This document shows, piece after piece, positions 24,601 to 34,928 of a stretch of DNA of 54,377 nucleotides; the first letter of the stretch is position 1; every line of letters begins with the position of its first letter. The notes beneath the pieces are model-generated. The model ran no database searches. It saw only the letters and a list, made by a program, of their open reading frames with translations, and had not been told where the DNA came from. The translations under genes were made by a program, and so were the position numbers. The stretch is from positions 517,145-571,521 of the forward strand of contig FN649754.1 in NCBI GenBank assembly GCA_000310025.1, in the 5' to 3' direction. This DNA is from Ectocarpus siliculosus. Lineage: Eukaryota > Sar > Phaeophyceae > Ectocarpales > Ectocarpaceae.

Positions 24601-26302
24601 AAATGTGCATGCAATCACAGAAAGACTACCCGTTCGAGATAATACCACAGTCCAAGCTTTTTTTTGTTTGTTTTTGTTTTTCGCCTTGGTGGCTTGGTTG
24701 CTGGAAACACGGTAGGTTTGTGTGGGAAATCGTGTTGCGTGCTTTCATTTCGCCGCTCCTTGTTTGATTGTCACCCCTCGTTTTTTCAAGTACTCCCCAC
24801 CCCCCGTCAAGCCCGCCTAGCAACCCCCGTCAGCCCCATCTGAGCCCCCGCCCTGTTTTACACTCTCGTGACGCCAGCGCTCCGCCCGTTGGGCCCAGAT
24901 ATGGAGGTTATGACGTGGGAATTCCATCTCGACTCGTTCATTCCCATTTTGCTCTCTCTCTGGCTTATTCTGGTTTATGATTGTCTGCGCAACCGTTGTG
25001 CCGTGTGATTGCGCGTGTGTGTCCCAGACGATCACCGTCGGGCCGATCTTGTTTTCCGCGGGGCTTAACCTGTACAACAGAATCAACCTCGTCGACGCGC
25101 CTTGCCCGGTATGCGGGGTGGATCTGCAGGGACTCAAGAACAAGCAGAACCAGTGTCCGAGGTGCGACACTCTCACGAGCTCGCCGAACGAGCTCTCAAA
25201 TTTCGGAGCTGTGACAGGGCCCTTATGTTTCCCGCACACTAGGATCATTGAGGATGTCGAGGCACTTAGAGCGCTCAAATGACATCCTGCCCGGTGTTTT
25301 CTGTACGCGACTTCTGTACGTTACTTGCGTGGGTTTGTTCAAGCCCCGTCGTGTACGTAAAAGAGATGCAGGCTTCTCCGGCACGTGGTTTCCTCACTGT
25401 GACAAATCACCCGGCACGTGATTGTGAATAGCACGTACCAATCAAATGGGAGCATCTCACCACCTAACCTTAAGCTTCAGTCTTGTGTTGCCCACCCACC
25501 CTAGCTGTTAGTATTGGTCTGTGGAAATCGTTTTGACCTCGATCCAGCACCTTCTCTTCCCTACTAGGTACTAGGAGGCAACGAAACTAAGTAACCACAA
25601 GCTTTATCGTATTGGCAAACACTAGAAGGCCACGAAACTCGCGCAAGCTATATCCTAGCAAACCCCATGTAGAGACAAGAGGGTACAAGCACCAAGGTCC
25701 AGGGAAGTCCCAAGATATTTTCCAGAAAAAAGCATGTCCAGAAAAACATTGTTCAATTGCATCGGCAGGACCGGTGGGGCTCAGTTTTTTTTCTAGTCCT
25801 TTCTCCAGTCTGTGTGCCCCCGGCTGATACGTCTAACGTATACACCGAAAGGTGTGTAGACTGGCGCCAGAATAGATAGATGGGACGAACACACGCACGC
25901 CCTACGAAGTAGCCCCAAGGCAGAGCTAGGACTGACTCTGTCCCCTTCGCTTCAGTTACACCCGACAACCCGCTGGCACACCGATAAGTCTGATCAGTTT
26001 TGCCGACCGCTTGCAAGAAAAGACGCTCGTAAGTCTGATAAAATCGAGATGCGACGAAATTCTTCTTGTCCAGACGTTGACTCCGAACCTGCCCGCCCGC
26101 CCGCCCGCCCGCCCGCCCGCCCGCCCGCCCCCGCGCTCCTGTTGCGGCGTGCAGTTGTGGGGCGATGCTTTTGGCGAAAGACGGAAAGTTTGAAGCGGTG
26201 GGGTCGGGATACGTGCGTGACGAGGCGGGGACACAGCGGGAGTTCTCGCGCATGGGAGACAGCGGGGTCATAGACGTGGACGCGATAGATGTGGACGACT
26301 GA
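21642..26302 (+). CDS. Plastid-targeted membrane protein with C-terminal zinc ribbon
   Basis: Exons 21642-22070, 25028-25161 and 26155-26302 (stop TGA) join in phases 0 and 2 to give about 236 residues. The N-terminus is a signal peptide (MVACTTAVAALMSMQSS) ending in STAF-VP, the cleavage motif that sends proteins into red-lineage secondary plastids. A Gly-rich stretch follows. Next come two hydrophobic segments: IATIGFGLLFVFAPGVIFGA, and one running over the first junction into ITVGPILFSAG. Last is a zinc ribbon, CPVCG near residue 171 and CPSCG near 188, and an acidic tail (VIDVDAIDVDD). The second Cys pair forms only across the 25161/26155 junction, which supports the model. Reading through instead gives CPRCDT and a stop at 25282, the alternative 3' end. 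Probably a thylakoid or envelope protein; reaction unknown. Confidence 0.7.
23124..23223. other. Assembly gap (100 N) with low-quality flanks
   Basis: Exactly 100 N, so a gap of unknown true size. Sequence from 23224 to about 23436 consists of A, T, G and C runs and is unreliable. The gap lies inside the first intron (22071-25027) of the zinc-ribbon gene. The apparent open frames spanning it are artefacts. Confidence 0.98.
23896..24006. repeat. Two-copy tandem repeat, ~54-bp unit, intronic
   Basis: CAGAAAACAAATGGTAGATC and CAGAAAACAAATGGTACATC start two units, each ending GGGCAGGACATA. It lies in the first intron of the zinc-ribbon gene. Confidence 0.9.
24121..24321 (+). mobile_element. MITE-like element, copy F (intronic)
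   Basis: Left end TAGATGCCACACCCCCTAGA followed by CCGATTTTCAAGGC. The core contains GCCGAAAAGGGCGGCGTTGG and CTCGTCGAGGGCTATCCGAA. The right end is eroded but keeps AGGGTGTGGTATCTTGCGTA. It lies in the first intron of the zinc-ribbon gene. Confidence 0.75.
26090..26133. repeat. (CCCG)n microsatellite at a splice acceptor
   Basis: About ten tandem copies of CCCG/GCCC run up to 22 bases before the acceptor AG at 26153-26154 of the zinc-ribbon gene. The repeat sits where the pyrimidine tract of the intron should be. It yields artefactual Arg-Pro-Pro-Ala and Gly-Gly-Arg-Ala frames on the two strands. Confidence 0.85.
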
Positions 26303-26558
26303 CTTCGTCCGTGTTTGTGAATGTTTTGAGGGTGTGGTGAAAGCGTCTAGAATAGATTTGTGACGCGGACCGGATCACATTGTAGACGTACTTCTAATTC
26401 TGGAGAGATGTTTCTGCCATTAGCAAGAATGTCTGACCTATGCGTAGCATGCGAATACCCGCTTTCCCTCGGTGGAAGACGAGCGTGGGGACACTTTTTT
26501 AATGAGAAGCCTGCGCTTTGTGTCTGAGGAGGCATCGTTTGATCGGCGTCTTTGCCAG

Positions 26559-28290
26559 AGCTGGCGATCCAGTTGGTTTTCCACGACTATTTGACAAAGT
26601 CACCCAGGCCCAAGTGGTGGTAAGAAGAAAGGGTTGGTGTGTTTGTATAGAGTGTCTCACCTTGGTCTTTCGCGTTAAAAACAGCAGACCTGTTTGGCGA
26701 ACCCGTTGTCTGAGTTTGTTGTCCGCTACAAGTCAGACACAAGGTCAGTTTCACTAAATAGTTAGCTGTCGCGTGTCGCTGTAGTGTCGATTTCGTTTTG
26801 ACCGCCAGGTGTCGATAACAGAGGTAAATATGATTGGAGAATAGAGTAGTTTGTGGCCTTGTATTTCTGCTGGTGTGTTCACGTGGTGCATCTGGTGCCC
26901 CGTAGTGTAGGTTAATCCTATGCTCCATCAGCGCCCCTGACAGTCAGTTGCGCTCTTTGTTGTTAAACGCGTGAACAAATCGGACGCATGTGACCGAAGT
27001 ACTACCTCGAGGTTTCGGATTGACCGCGGATACCGTTGCACTTGGGTGTCTTGGCTTCCAAGTAGATATGCATAGGTGTACTTATTTGATTAGCTCATCA
27101 GATGCAGGGTCAACGCCCCCGCGGACGATGGTTCGAAGTGCCAGCCCCACCGCTCAAGGCCACAGGAGAAACGGTACGGTAGGAAAGACGCAGTCTGTAC
27201 ACCTACCTTACAACAGCCCAGCGCATCTAAATAATGCTGTACATGACTGCACGGAAACGTTGGCTACTCTGTTCGTGTTTGCACGGGATAGGGGTACGTG
27301 TGCCTCTGCGTGAAGGCAAACACGACGCGCTATTCACAATCTCCCGCAGCAATCAATCGCAGTGCTCTCCCCAAAAAACGTGTGCCATCATCACACAAGA
27401 GTAGGCAACATCTCACAAAAGCAAAGGACCCGTCAGACTTGTATTTCAAAACGTGTTCAACATGATCACTCAAACAAGACCCAGGAGGTCCACATACCTC
27501 TCTGGCAATCGGCGCATGGTAATGGTCCGCGCCCGTGGAAAATGATGGGCGATTTGCGCCAACCAACAAAATGCGGATCTGTCCTACATGATGAACAGTT
27601 TCGTCGCATGAGGGGAACGGACATTGATGCGGAACATTTTTATCTTACTTCGAAGTATTTTTTTACAGAACACGGAACGACTTTCTGCGTTGGTTCCTGC
27701 TGGTTCCCCGTGGATTGGGATATCTGTGTTGTTGTACATATATGCACACGGGTGGGGGTGGCGACCACACCCCTGGTCTAACCACTACACCAGCCAGTGC
27801 AGGCGACCGCGAAAGAAAGGTTAGAGTGCCCTATGTCATGTCCTGTTGGTATGTGTTGGTTCGATGTATCCGAGACAAGATGAATGATATGAATGATGAT
27901 TGCGGCGGTGCTGGAGCTATTATTATTATGTAGAACACCGCGCTCGTTGTCCAAACCCCTTTCGCCTTTTTCTCGCCCTATCCATCTTGTGGCCAGCCCC
28001 AGCTCTGTTGGTGTTGGTGAAAATACGACAAATTCGCTGACACCTCTGCGCGTGACACATGCCAACCGCAGACAGACGCAGACCTTACCCCTTGTACAAG
28101 CTGCAGACGATACCAGGGTTTTTTTCTCCATCGACGTTGACGCATTTCGCGCCTTGCCGATTGGGATGGACGGTTGCCTCTCTGTCCTTGATCCCCCGTT
28201 ACCAGCCTTCAGAGCGCAGAACACCTGTTCTCACCGCTACGCCCGAGCATGTATTCAGCAGTCTTTGCCCATAAGGCACAAACAAGGTGC
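26559..28290 (+). CDS. Tentative multi-exon gene, unknown product
   Basis: A chain of candidate exons keeps phase through GT-AG junctions: 26559-26619 (AGDPVGFPRLFDKVTQAQVV), 26685-26743 (QTCLANPLSEFVVRYKSDT), 27108-27173 (VNAPADDGSKCQPHRS...), 27485-27518, a 17-base microexon 27803-27819, and 28072-~28290 (DDTRVFFSIDVDAFRALPIG). The first two junctions look convincing. The small middle exons could be chance. I found neither a start exon nor a firm stop: a frame runs to 28327, and there is a possible donor near 28288. No family recognised. It lies 3' of the zinc-ribbon gene on the same strand, so these could also be pieces of different genes or relics. Confidence 0.3.
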
Positions 28291-28329
28291 ACACCTATAT
28301 GGCGTCCCGTTGTCCCGTTCGTCATGAGA

Positions 28330-30512
28330 GTCGAATATGATACGCCCATTTTTTTTTCTAGACCAACAGGGAGTGAGAGAGTGAAGAGAAACTGCTGTAG
28401 AGACGGAGAAACAGAGACGAGGGAGGATCAACGGGAGAGGGAGAGATAAAGAGATACAGAGAGGTAGAGAGTCAAAAATCAGTGTAAGGCGAGACCGTCT
28501 CGGTTGCGCAATGACCTTCTGTTTTTTGTTTTCCGTTGAAGGCGTGCGCCAGATGGCTTGGACGTCTTTTCTCGTGTTTTTCCTTTTTGTCGTCTGGCGT
28601 CGAGGGGTCTGTCTCTCTGCCTGCTGCACAAAAGAGGGCTAGGGTTGAGGCAATCGTAGATAAGGAGTCAACCTGCAGCAGTCTGTATCTGCGATGCTCT
28701 GTGTGCTGTGTGTGATGGAGACTTCCTCCGCACTTCGCATACTGTATGTGTATGCATATCTCAATCTCCAGTACGTTTCCGGAATGTATTGAGCGACTCT
28801 TCAAGACATGTGCATTCGCGTCAAGTGTTGGACCAGTACGGACAAATGAAGGTACTCTGGTGGAGAGAGATCGGAACGGTTTTTAATGTGAAGACAACAA
28901 CAATCCGCTCCCGAACAGCGGAGGAATACGCCCCTTGACGCAGTGTACCGGCACCTACCTACCGCACCCACAGCCAAAAATGAGCAACAGCAGTAGGTCC
29001 CGGGCAGCGCGGTGTCAAAAGCCGGTGGAAAAGTGGCAGTAGCCAGCTCGTTCTCTCGAAATGGACCGTGTTTGTCACATTCAACTTTCAGCTTCTTCTC
29101 TTGGCTTCTCTCATCATGTTTCGCTTTTGCTCGAGGCGGCGTCGTTTGTTTGTTTGCTCCCGTTATTATCACCCGCCACCCGCCCTATTGTTGTCCAGCG
29201 AAAGACGTCATCCCGATAATTGTTCTGATTCCTACGTGGCGCCTGGGTCAACAGTCCACAGCGCCAACCGCGCGCGCCTCAAATTCGCTCTCCGCTGCTG
29301 TTGTTGGTGCTGTAGGCAGGACCTCAGTTTTCACCCATCCATTTTTCATTTTTCCAACCGCCAAGACTCCCCTGTCGTTGAGCCAGAGAGCGGGCACCAG
29401 GTCTGCTGTTATTTTACTGCTGTGCTTTTCACCTATAGAAGGGATTGGATCACGGCGGGTGGGTGTCATCCTGTGGATGTGCGAGACTTACAAGCGGCAT
29501 GCACCGACCTCTCTGTGCCCTCTCCTGGTTTCAATCGGCGTGCGCTTGAGGTCTCCGCTTTCGAAATACGCTGTTCTTCCTGAACTCCCAGGGGACAGGC
29601 AAAGCTACTGCTTTATCTCCGATGGATTTTGGGAACAAACTCCTTGGTTTCAATCCACTTACTGATAAAACTTCAACACATAGTCTACATCCCTTTCGGC
29701 TGAGGGTATGATATTTCTAACGGGTACAGTAGTTCTGTGAGGTTACTTTCTAAAAACTCCTGTGTAGCGCAATGTAGCGCGCAATCGTTCTCTCCCTCGC
29801 GTGTAGCGTGGCGAGTACCGACTCTCTGTGTCCGCCATTTTTCTCTGTTTTCCCTACAATATCCAGCGCTCTACAGCCCCTCGCTAGGCGCCAACCCGCA
29901 CTTCTTTGGCGCACATACGACGCACGGCGGAGTGAATGCTTTCCATTCTACTGCTGTTGTTGGTGCTTCTGGTTTCTGTGTGAGTTTTCGGTGTGAGTCA
30001 TCGCTGTATTGTGCATTGAGAGCAAGTTTGAGCATCTGCCGTCATGTGAGGGTGGGTGTCATGCGCTCCTTTGAATGACGGTGGTGTATTGTAGTGGTAT
30101 ATATATAGTAGGTGTTCCTTTCAAGTGACACGCAAGTTCTTTCCTAGTCGTGTAGGTCCATGCATCAATTCCAAGCATTCATATTTGAATGAATGAACTG
30201 CCGTGCCTGCAGACGTCTGTTGGCTCCAGGCGTCATCCCTCTCTCTCTCTCTCCCTCCCGACATGGACGCACACATACACCGCTCTCACGGCGTCGAGAC
30301 CTCTGGGCCGAATCCATTCGCGCACATGCACCATTTCTTTCAGCTCGCACGAACTGCATCGAAACCTCGCACACTCCACGACGAGAAACGCTTAGTTTAT
30401 CCGAGCTTTCATCTGCACCTTCATGTACCAGCCCGACACAAAGTCTTGCTGCCCACCAACAACCCCTCCCAACCTGAGAAGTGTATTCGATATAACTCGT
30501 AGCATTGCATGT
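28330..30512. other. Region without a supported gene
   Basis: Purine-rich stretches (28370-28470) and pyrimidine-rich stretches occur. The longest open frame, 29012-29665 on plus (217 residues), has no recognisable domain and skewed low-complexity composition. A short exon-like piece at 28801-28850 (VHSRQVLDQYGQMK before GTACTC) is isolated. I cannot support a gene here. Confidence 0.45.
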
Positions 30513-30854
30513 TGACGGGTGATATATTGGGTACACATGTACGTACGGAGATCGCAGTGATGAGGTTCGGAGGAACGAGAAGTTTCGTAATTCTTTACAT
30601 CTCCTACACTATGACCCAACGAATCCATCCATCTCTATGCTTGTATTTTCCTTGGGAGTGCGATAGAATGGTGAAGATTTGTGGAGACTGTTTTGGTGTT
30701 TTGAGCGTGATGCGTGACTTGATGCCGTGACCGATTGATGAGCTCAAGCACGCCCCCGACTAATACAACAAGCTATTAACCATCTACGGCCCGCCATGGC
30801 CGAGCTGCTCTACACTCCCAACACCCAGAACTGAGCCACCCGATTTATCGATCA
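30513..30854 (+). repeat. 5' LTR of the copia element
   Basis: Shares with the 3' LTR the block GAGATCGCAGTGATGAGGTT, the block TTTTGAGCGTGATGCGTGAC and a 3' end of ACACCCAGAACTGAGCCACC...TATCGATCA. The TG...CA boundaries fit an LTR. It is 342 bases, longer than its partner. Confidence 0.85.
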
Positions 30855-30905
30855 CGCGATCGTATGAGACGTCGTCTACGATACTCGCGTCGAGCTTAAT
30901 TTGGA

Positions 30906-31589
30906 GTGCATCGCTTTGCGGCGATCAGCAGTGCACAGATGTCTTCCCCCAACTCCGACGAAGATCAAGAGACAGTTCGCCGCGAGGACGAGGAGGCCCG
31001 GACCAACGAGTTGGCCGAGGCCAAATTTGCCAGGCTTGCCGAGTACGCCAGCCGGGAACGAGAGGAACGGATCAGACGTCTCAAGCACACTGCGGGACGA
31101 ACATCTGCCAACCGGTCCTTCGACGACGTCGCCAGCACCCTCGCCAACGCCAACTCTGGCAAGCTCAGGCTTCCACCCAATAGCGAAGGTGGAGCGCCTC
31201 ACACAGGCATATTATTTGACAGAGATGAAGAGACTAGCAATGGGATGGGGTAGAGAAGCTAGGGGAAGACCAGCAAGCCAAGTTGATGATTTTCAAGTCC
31301 AACATGTTAGCCATGCTCACACAGGAGGGTGTTCGAGATGCAATTTTGAGTGCCGTGCCCATCAGGGTAGGAAAAGATGGAGTAGACATGGAGAAGTTGG
31401 TAAGCGAGCACAGCAGGCAATCGGTAGACAAGGCAGTAGCAGCATGGCACGTTCTGCTCTCATTTGTGACGTATCTGCCAGTTCTGACCCAGACGTTAGC
31501 AGACGGTAGCCCAAGTGGTGCATGGAATATTTTCCTCAAGTACTACGAACTCCAAGCGGGCAAAACTCACCTCTTAATCTCATGGTAAT
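30906..31589 (+). pseudogene. copia gag remnant
   Basis: The first frame, from about 30939, encodes a charged N-terminal part (EDEEARTNELAEAKFARLAE). After a frameshift near 31200-31283, a gag-like part follows, with MLAMLTQEGVRDAILSAVPI and AVAAWHVLLSFVTYLPVLTQ. The layout matches the capsid-like portion of copia Gag. The frameshift and the lack of a downstream zinc knuckle make it a pseudogene. Confidence 0.65.
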
Positions 31590-31624
31590 CTATGGTCAGT
31601 CGCACTCTCTCAGCGTCCGCTCGG

Positions 31625-31997
31625 GGTTCATAGTACCTGAGGAAAATATTCCATGCACCACTTGGGCTTTCGTCTGCTAACGTCTGGGTCAGAACTGGCA
31701 GATACGTCACAAATGAGAGCAGAACGTGCCATGCTGCTACTGCCTTGTCTACCGATTGCCTGCTGTGCTCGCTTACCAACTTCTCCATGTCTACTCCATC
31801 TTTTCCTACCCTGATGGGCACGGCACTCAAAATTGCATCTCGAACACCCTCCTGTGTGAGCATGGCTAACATGTTGGACTTGAAAATCAACAACTTTGGC
31901 TTGCTGGTCTTCCCCTAGCTTCTCTACCCCATCCCATGGTACTAGTCGCTTCATCTCTGTCATGCGTAATTTGCCGGTGTGAGGCACTCCACCTTCA
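31625..31997 (-). pseudogene. Inverted second copy of the gag segment
   Basis: Reads on the minus strand as nearly the same peptide as 31283-31560 plus (KSNMLAMLTQEGVRDAILSA, ...GAWNIFLRYYEP). With the plus copy at 31180-31555 it forms a palindrome with arms of about 370 bases around a ~70-base spacer. It occupies the place where protease and integrase should be. Confidence 0.9.
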
Positions 31998-32743
31998 TCA
32001 TCGGACGGAAGCCGCCGCTCGACGTCGTCCTATTTTCCCAGGAGGGGATGATGCGCGTCAAGCGGACCACCAAGGCGGACGTCCAATCCGCGCGGTGCTT
32101 CTATCTGCACAGCGCAAACAACCACTCGACAGCTACTGCCGTCCTTCTCTGCGCTGACATCGGGAGGCTCGCCATCACCATCAACGTTGTGTGGGTCAAC
32201 CGCAGGTCAGGCGAGCCGGCGCTGGTGCCGGCCATCGAGGGGGGTTCTTCGGTCACCGCGGCGCCCTCGCCGGCCGCCGCCGTGCCTGCAGCCGCTGCCT
32301 CACCGCCACCGCCGACGCCATCGCGGACATACGTCTACACCCCGCCCGCAACAGCGACTACCGCAGCACCGCCGCCGGTATTCCCGCCGATCTTCGCAGG
32401 ATCCTCAGCTCCGCCGCCGATGTCCGTCGCGTCTTCGTCAGCGCCGCCGTCCACCACAACCACGCCGCTCCACCCACCACCGACTCCACCGTCCACCGCC
32501 GCCGTGCCTTTCCATCCGCCGCCGACGCCGCCGCCGCAGCCCGCCATCGCCGCCGCTCCCACTCCTTCGCACCCGCCGCTTTTTATACGAGCCGCCAAGG
32601 AGTTGGGACGAGAGGAGACGAGAGGAGACGAGGGTTCGTGGCCGTACGCGCGGCGATGGGGTGCGGTGCATAAGATGAGCAACAACATCCGCGGTCGCCG
32701 TCCGGTAGCGGCACCGCTCTCCAACACCTCTTTGGACTGTTGA
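31979..32743 (+). pseudogene. copia polyprotein linker, Pro/Ala-rich
   Basis: The open frame begins with KPPLDVVLFSQEGMMRVKRT and becomes a long Pro/Ala/Thr-rich stretch (SPPPPTPSRTYVYTPP and similar). Its position between gag and reverse transcriptase suggests the variable linker between integrase and reverse transcriptase. I cannot assign a domain. Low-complexity composition produces long shadow frames in all three frames. Confidence 0.45.
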
Positions 32744-32954
32744 CCATGATGGACAAGGACGGCCTCATCTCGTCGCTCGCAATCCGGGAGGCCGTGGATC
32801 AAGAACGCCGCGACCTACCGCCTCCTCCGCCGCCGGATCCGAGTCTTGGAGGCCGTGGGAGCGGGGGGGGGCGTGGGGGCCGGGGGGGGCGGGGAATCCG
32901 TTGGGTGCGGGAGGCCGCATGTACTAGCGACGATGTTTGTAACCCGCGAGGACG

Positions 32955-33715
32955 TTGACGCCGCTCTTCGCGCCGAGCGCCAAGACGCCGGACCTTTCTC
33001 GCTGCCTCGCCAGCGACCTCCGCGTGCCGAGGACGTTTAAGGAGGCTATGCGGTCCCAACACTCAGAGTTGTGGCAAGATTCAGTCGGTCGCGAGTTTTT
33101 TGGTCTGTTAGATGCAGGAACGTTCGAGCCAGTGCAGCAACCAGTAGAGAGTGGGTCTTTCGCTGGAAGGCAGACGAGTATGGATGGCTGACGAAATTCA
33201 AGTCTAGACTTGAAGCGCATGGGAATATCCAGAGGGCTTTGATTGATTTTGAAGAATTGTTTGCACCCACCGTCGGACCTTGATGAGGATATTTTCGTGC
33301 ATCTACCGCACGGTTGTGGCAGGTTGTCTGGTCTGATCGTGAAGCTATGCCAGAGTCTGTGCGTTTTGAAGCAGGCATCCCGACGATGGAATGCCCACCA
33401 GACGAAGTGGTTGATACTGTAAGTGTTTTTTGCAGTGTCTGGCGGATGCATGTGTTTTACGATTGAGAAGAGGGACGCGTGATCATGATCATCGTGGTCC
33501 ACGTGGATGACATTTTTGCTGTAGGGCAGAAGGAGAGGTGTGACAAGTTTGGCAGGGATCTCAACGACATGGTCCCCGTGAAGAACCTTGGAGAGTTCAA
33601 GCGGTACTCCGAGTGCTCTTACGAAAGAGATGTAGGGAGAGGTCTGTTGAAGATTTCGTACCAGAGGTTTGTCGAAGATTTCGCGAACGCAGTACGAGCA
33701 GTAGCGCGGTAGTGC
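32955..33715 (+). pseudogene. copia reverse transcriptase remnant
   Basis: Pieces in several frames match the copia reverse transcriptase core in order: LRVPRTFKEAMRSQHSELWQ, then VFRWKADEYGWLTKFKSRLE and NIQRALIDFEELFAPTVGP, then IIVVHVDDIFAVGQ with the catalytic Asp pair of the xxDD box. At least two frameshifts separate the pieces, so no active enzyme is encoded. Confidence 0.85.
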
Positions 33716-34266
33716 GCGTCTCCCAAGCTGGTGCACTGGAAGGCAGCACTCGGTATTTTAGGGTACGTACGTCGGGCGAGTTGTATGGGGATGACATTTG
33801 AGTGGGGAGTGGTGACCGGTATGAGTATGCCCGTGTTTGCAGATGCCTACTATGCAAGCAAGGCGGCAGACCGGAGGTCGATGTCGGGAGGGCTAGTGAT
33901 GTGTGGGGGTGGGTTATGTGACTTGGTTTTCAAGGACGCAAAAAGTGCGTTACGCTTTTCACGTGGAGTATGTTGCAATTACCGACGTCTTCAAGGAAGT
34001 GTTGTTCTTGAGGCAGGTGTGGCGCTATGTTGCCAGATGCGAGTATGCCGTGCATCCCTGTTTTTGAGGATCACCAGGGAGAGATTCAAATTGCGCACAA
34101 CCCGATCACGCGCGCCAACTCGAAGCACATCGATGTACGGCATCACTTTATCAGGGAGCTCGTTGAGAGGAAAGAGGATCCAATCATTCATGTGCCGACG
34201 CAATTTCAGCACGAAGATTTTTTGACGAAGACTATTGGCAAGGGAGTCTTTGGCAGTGCACCGTGA
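33716..34266 (+). pseudogene. copia RNase H remnant and polyprotein C-terminus
   Basis: ALGILGYVRRAS, VFADAYYASKAADRRSMSGG and, after a frame change, IPVFEDHQGEIQIAHNPITR, SKHIDVRHHFIRELVE and QFQHEDFLTKTIGKGVF follow the usual copia RNase H order. It is interrupted by frameshifts near 33720 and 33950-34030. Confidence 0.85.
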
Positions 34267-34303
34267 CATTGTGATGAATTTGAGGTGAAGCAAGTATTCG
34301 AAG

Positions 34304-34308
<5 letters not shown>

Positions 34309-34355
<47 letters not shown>
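34309..34355. repeat. (GA)n microsatellite
   Basis: About 23 uninterrupted GA units inside the copia element, between the RNase H remnant and the 3' LTR. It may mark the former polypurine region but is not adjacent to the LTR. Confidence 0.95.
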
Positions 34356-34358
<3 letters not shown>

Positions 34359-34447
34359 GGTGAAGGTATAATTTTGATTGTTGTGTTCGCAATTTTCTTG
34401 AGTGTGTTGGAGGAGTATATTTCTTGTTTTGAGATGAATACCCAATA

Positions 34448-34711
34448 TGACGGGTGATATATTGGGTATTCATCTACTACGAGATCGCAGTGATGAGGTT
34501 CGGAGGAACGAGAAGTTGCCATGTATGGGAGAATGATGGAATGATGGAGATTATTTTGGTTTTTGAGCGTGATGCGTGACTTGATGCCGTGACCGATTGA
34601 CGAGCTCAACCACGCCCCCGATGAATACAACAAGTTTTTACCCATCTCCGCCATGGCCGAGCTGCTCTACACTCCCAACACCCAGAACTGAGCCACCCGA
34701 TGTATCGATCA
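34448..34711 (+). repeat. 3' LTR of the copia element
   Basis: Begins TGACGGGTGATATATTGGGT and ends ATGTATCGATCA, matching the 5' LTR. The sequence just before it plus its first 28 bases forms a hairpin: GATGAATACCCAATAT at 34433 pairs with ATATTGGGTATTCATC ending near 34475, across the LTR boundary. Confidence 0.85.
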
Positions 34712-34928
34712 AGGTGCGCGTAGTCCTCTGCCGCGAGCATGCCGGCGGACTGCAAGCTAGCCAATCGCTGGCTGCCCATGCAACTCAAACCGCCCGTCCA
34801 CGGTGTTCTTACCCATCACGTGCTCTGAATACAAGTGAGTGAAGTCATCCCGCCGCACTTGCCACTCTCTGGCTCAACTGACGTGACAGGAAAGGCGCTG
34901 CATTCTCCTCTCACCAAGGGAGGACTTT

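Larger units (their letters stand above)
30513..34711 (+). mobile_element. Degenerate Ty1/copia LTR retrotransposon
   Basis: The two LTRs (30513-30854 and 34448-34711) both begin TGACGGGTGATATATTGGGT and end TATCGATCA. Between them lie remnants in copia order: gag, a linker, reverse transcriptase and RNase H. All are broken by stops and frameshifts. Protease and the integrase core are not visible; an inverted second copy of part of gag occupies that position. The 5 bases flanking the two LTRs (CATGT and AGGTG) do not match, so there is no intact target duplication. The element is non-autonomous and old, judging from LTR divergence and a length difference of 78 bases. Confidence 0.85.

Noticed and set aside
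29012-29665. 217-residue open frame on plus
   Set aside because: No domain, no splice context, and a composition typical of translated pyrimidine-rich DNA. A second long frame overlaps it on the same strand.
32187-32678. Two extra Arg/Pro-rich frames over the copia linker
   Set aside because: Low-complexity GC-rich repeats keep all frames open. Only the frame starting at 31979 continues copia-like sequence.
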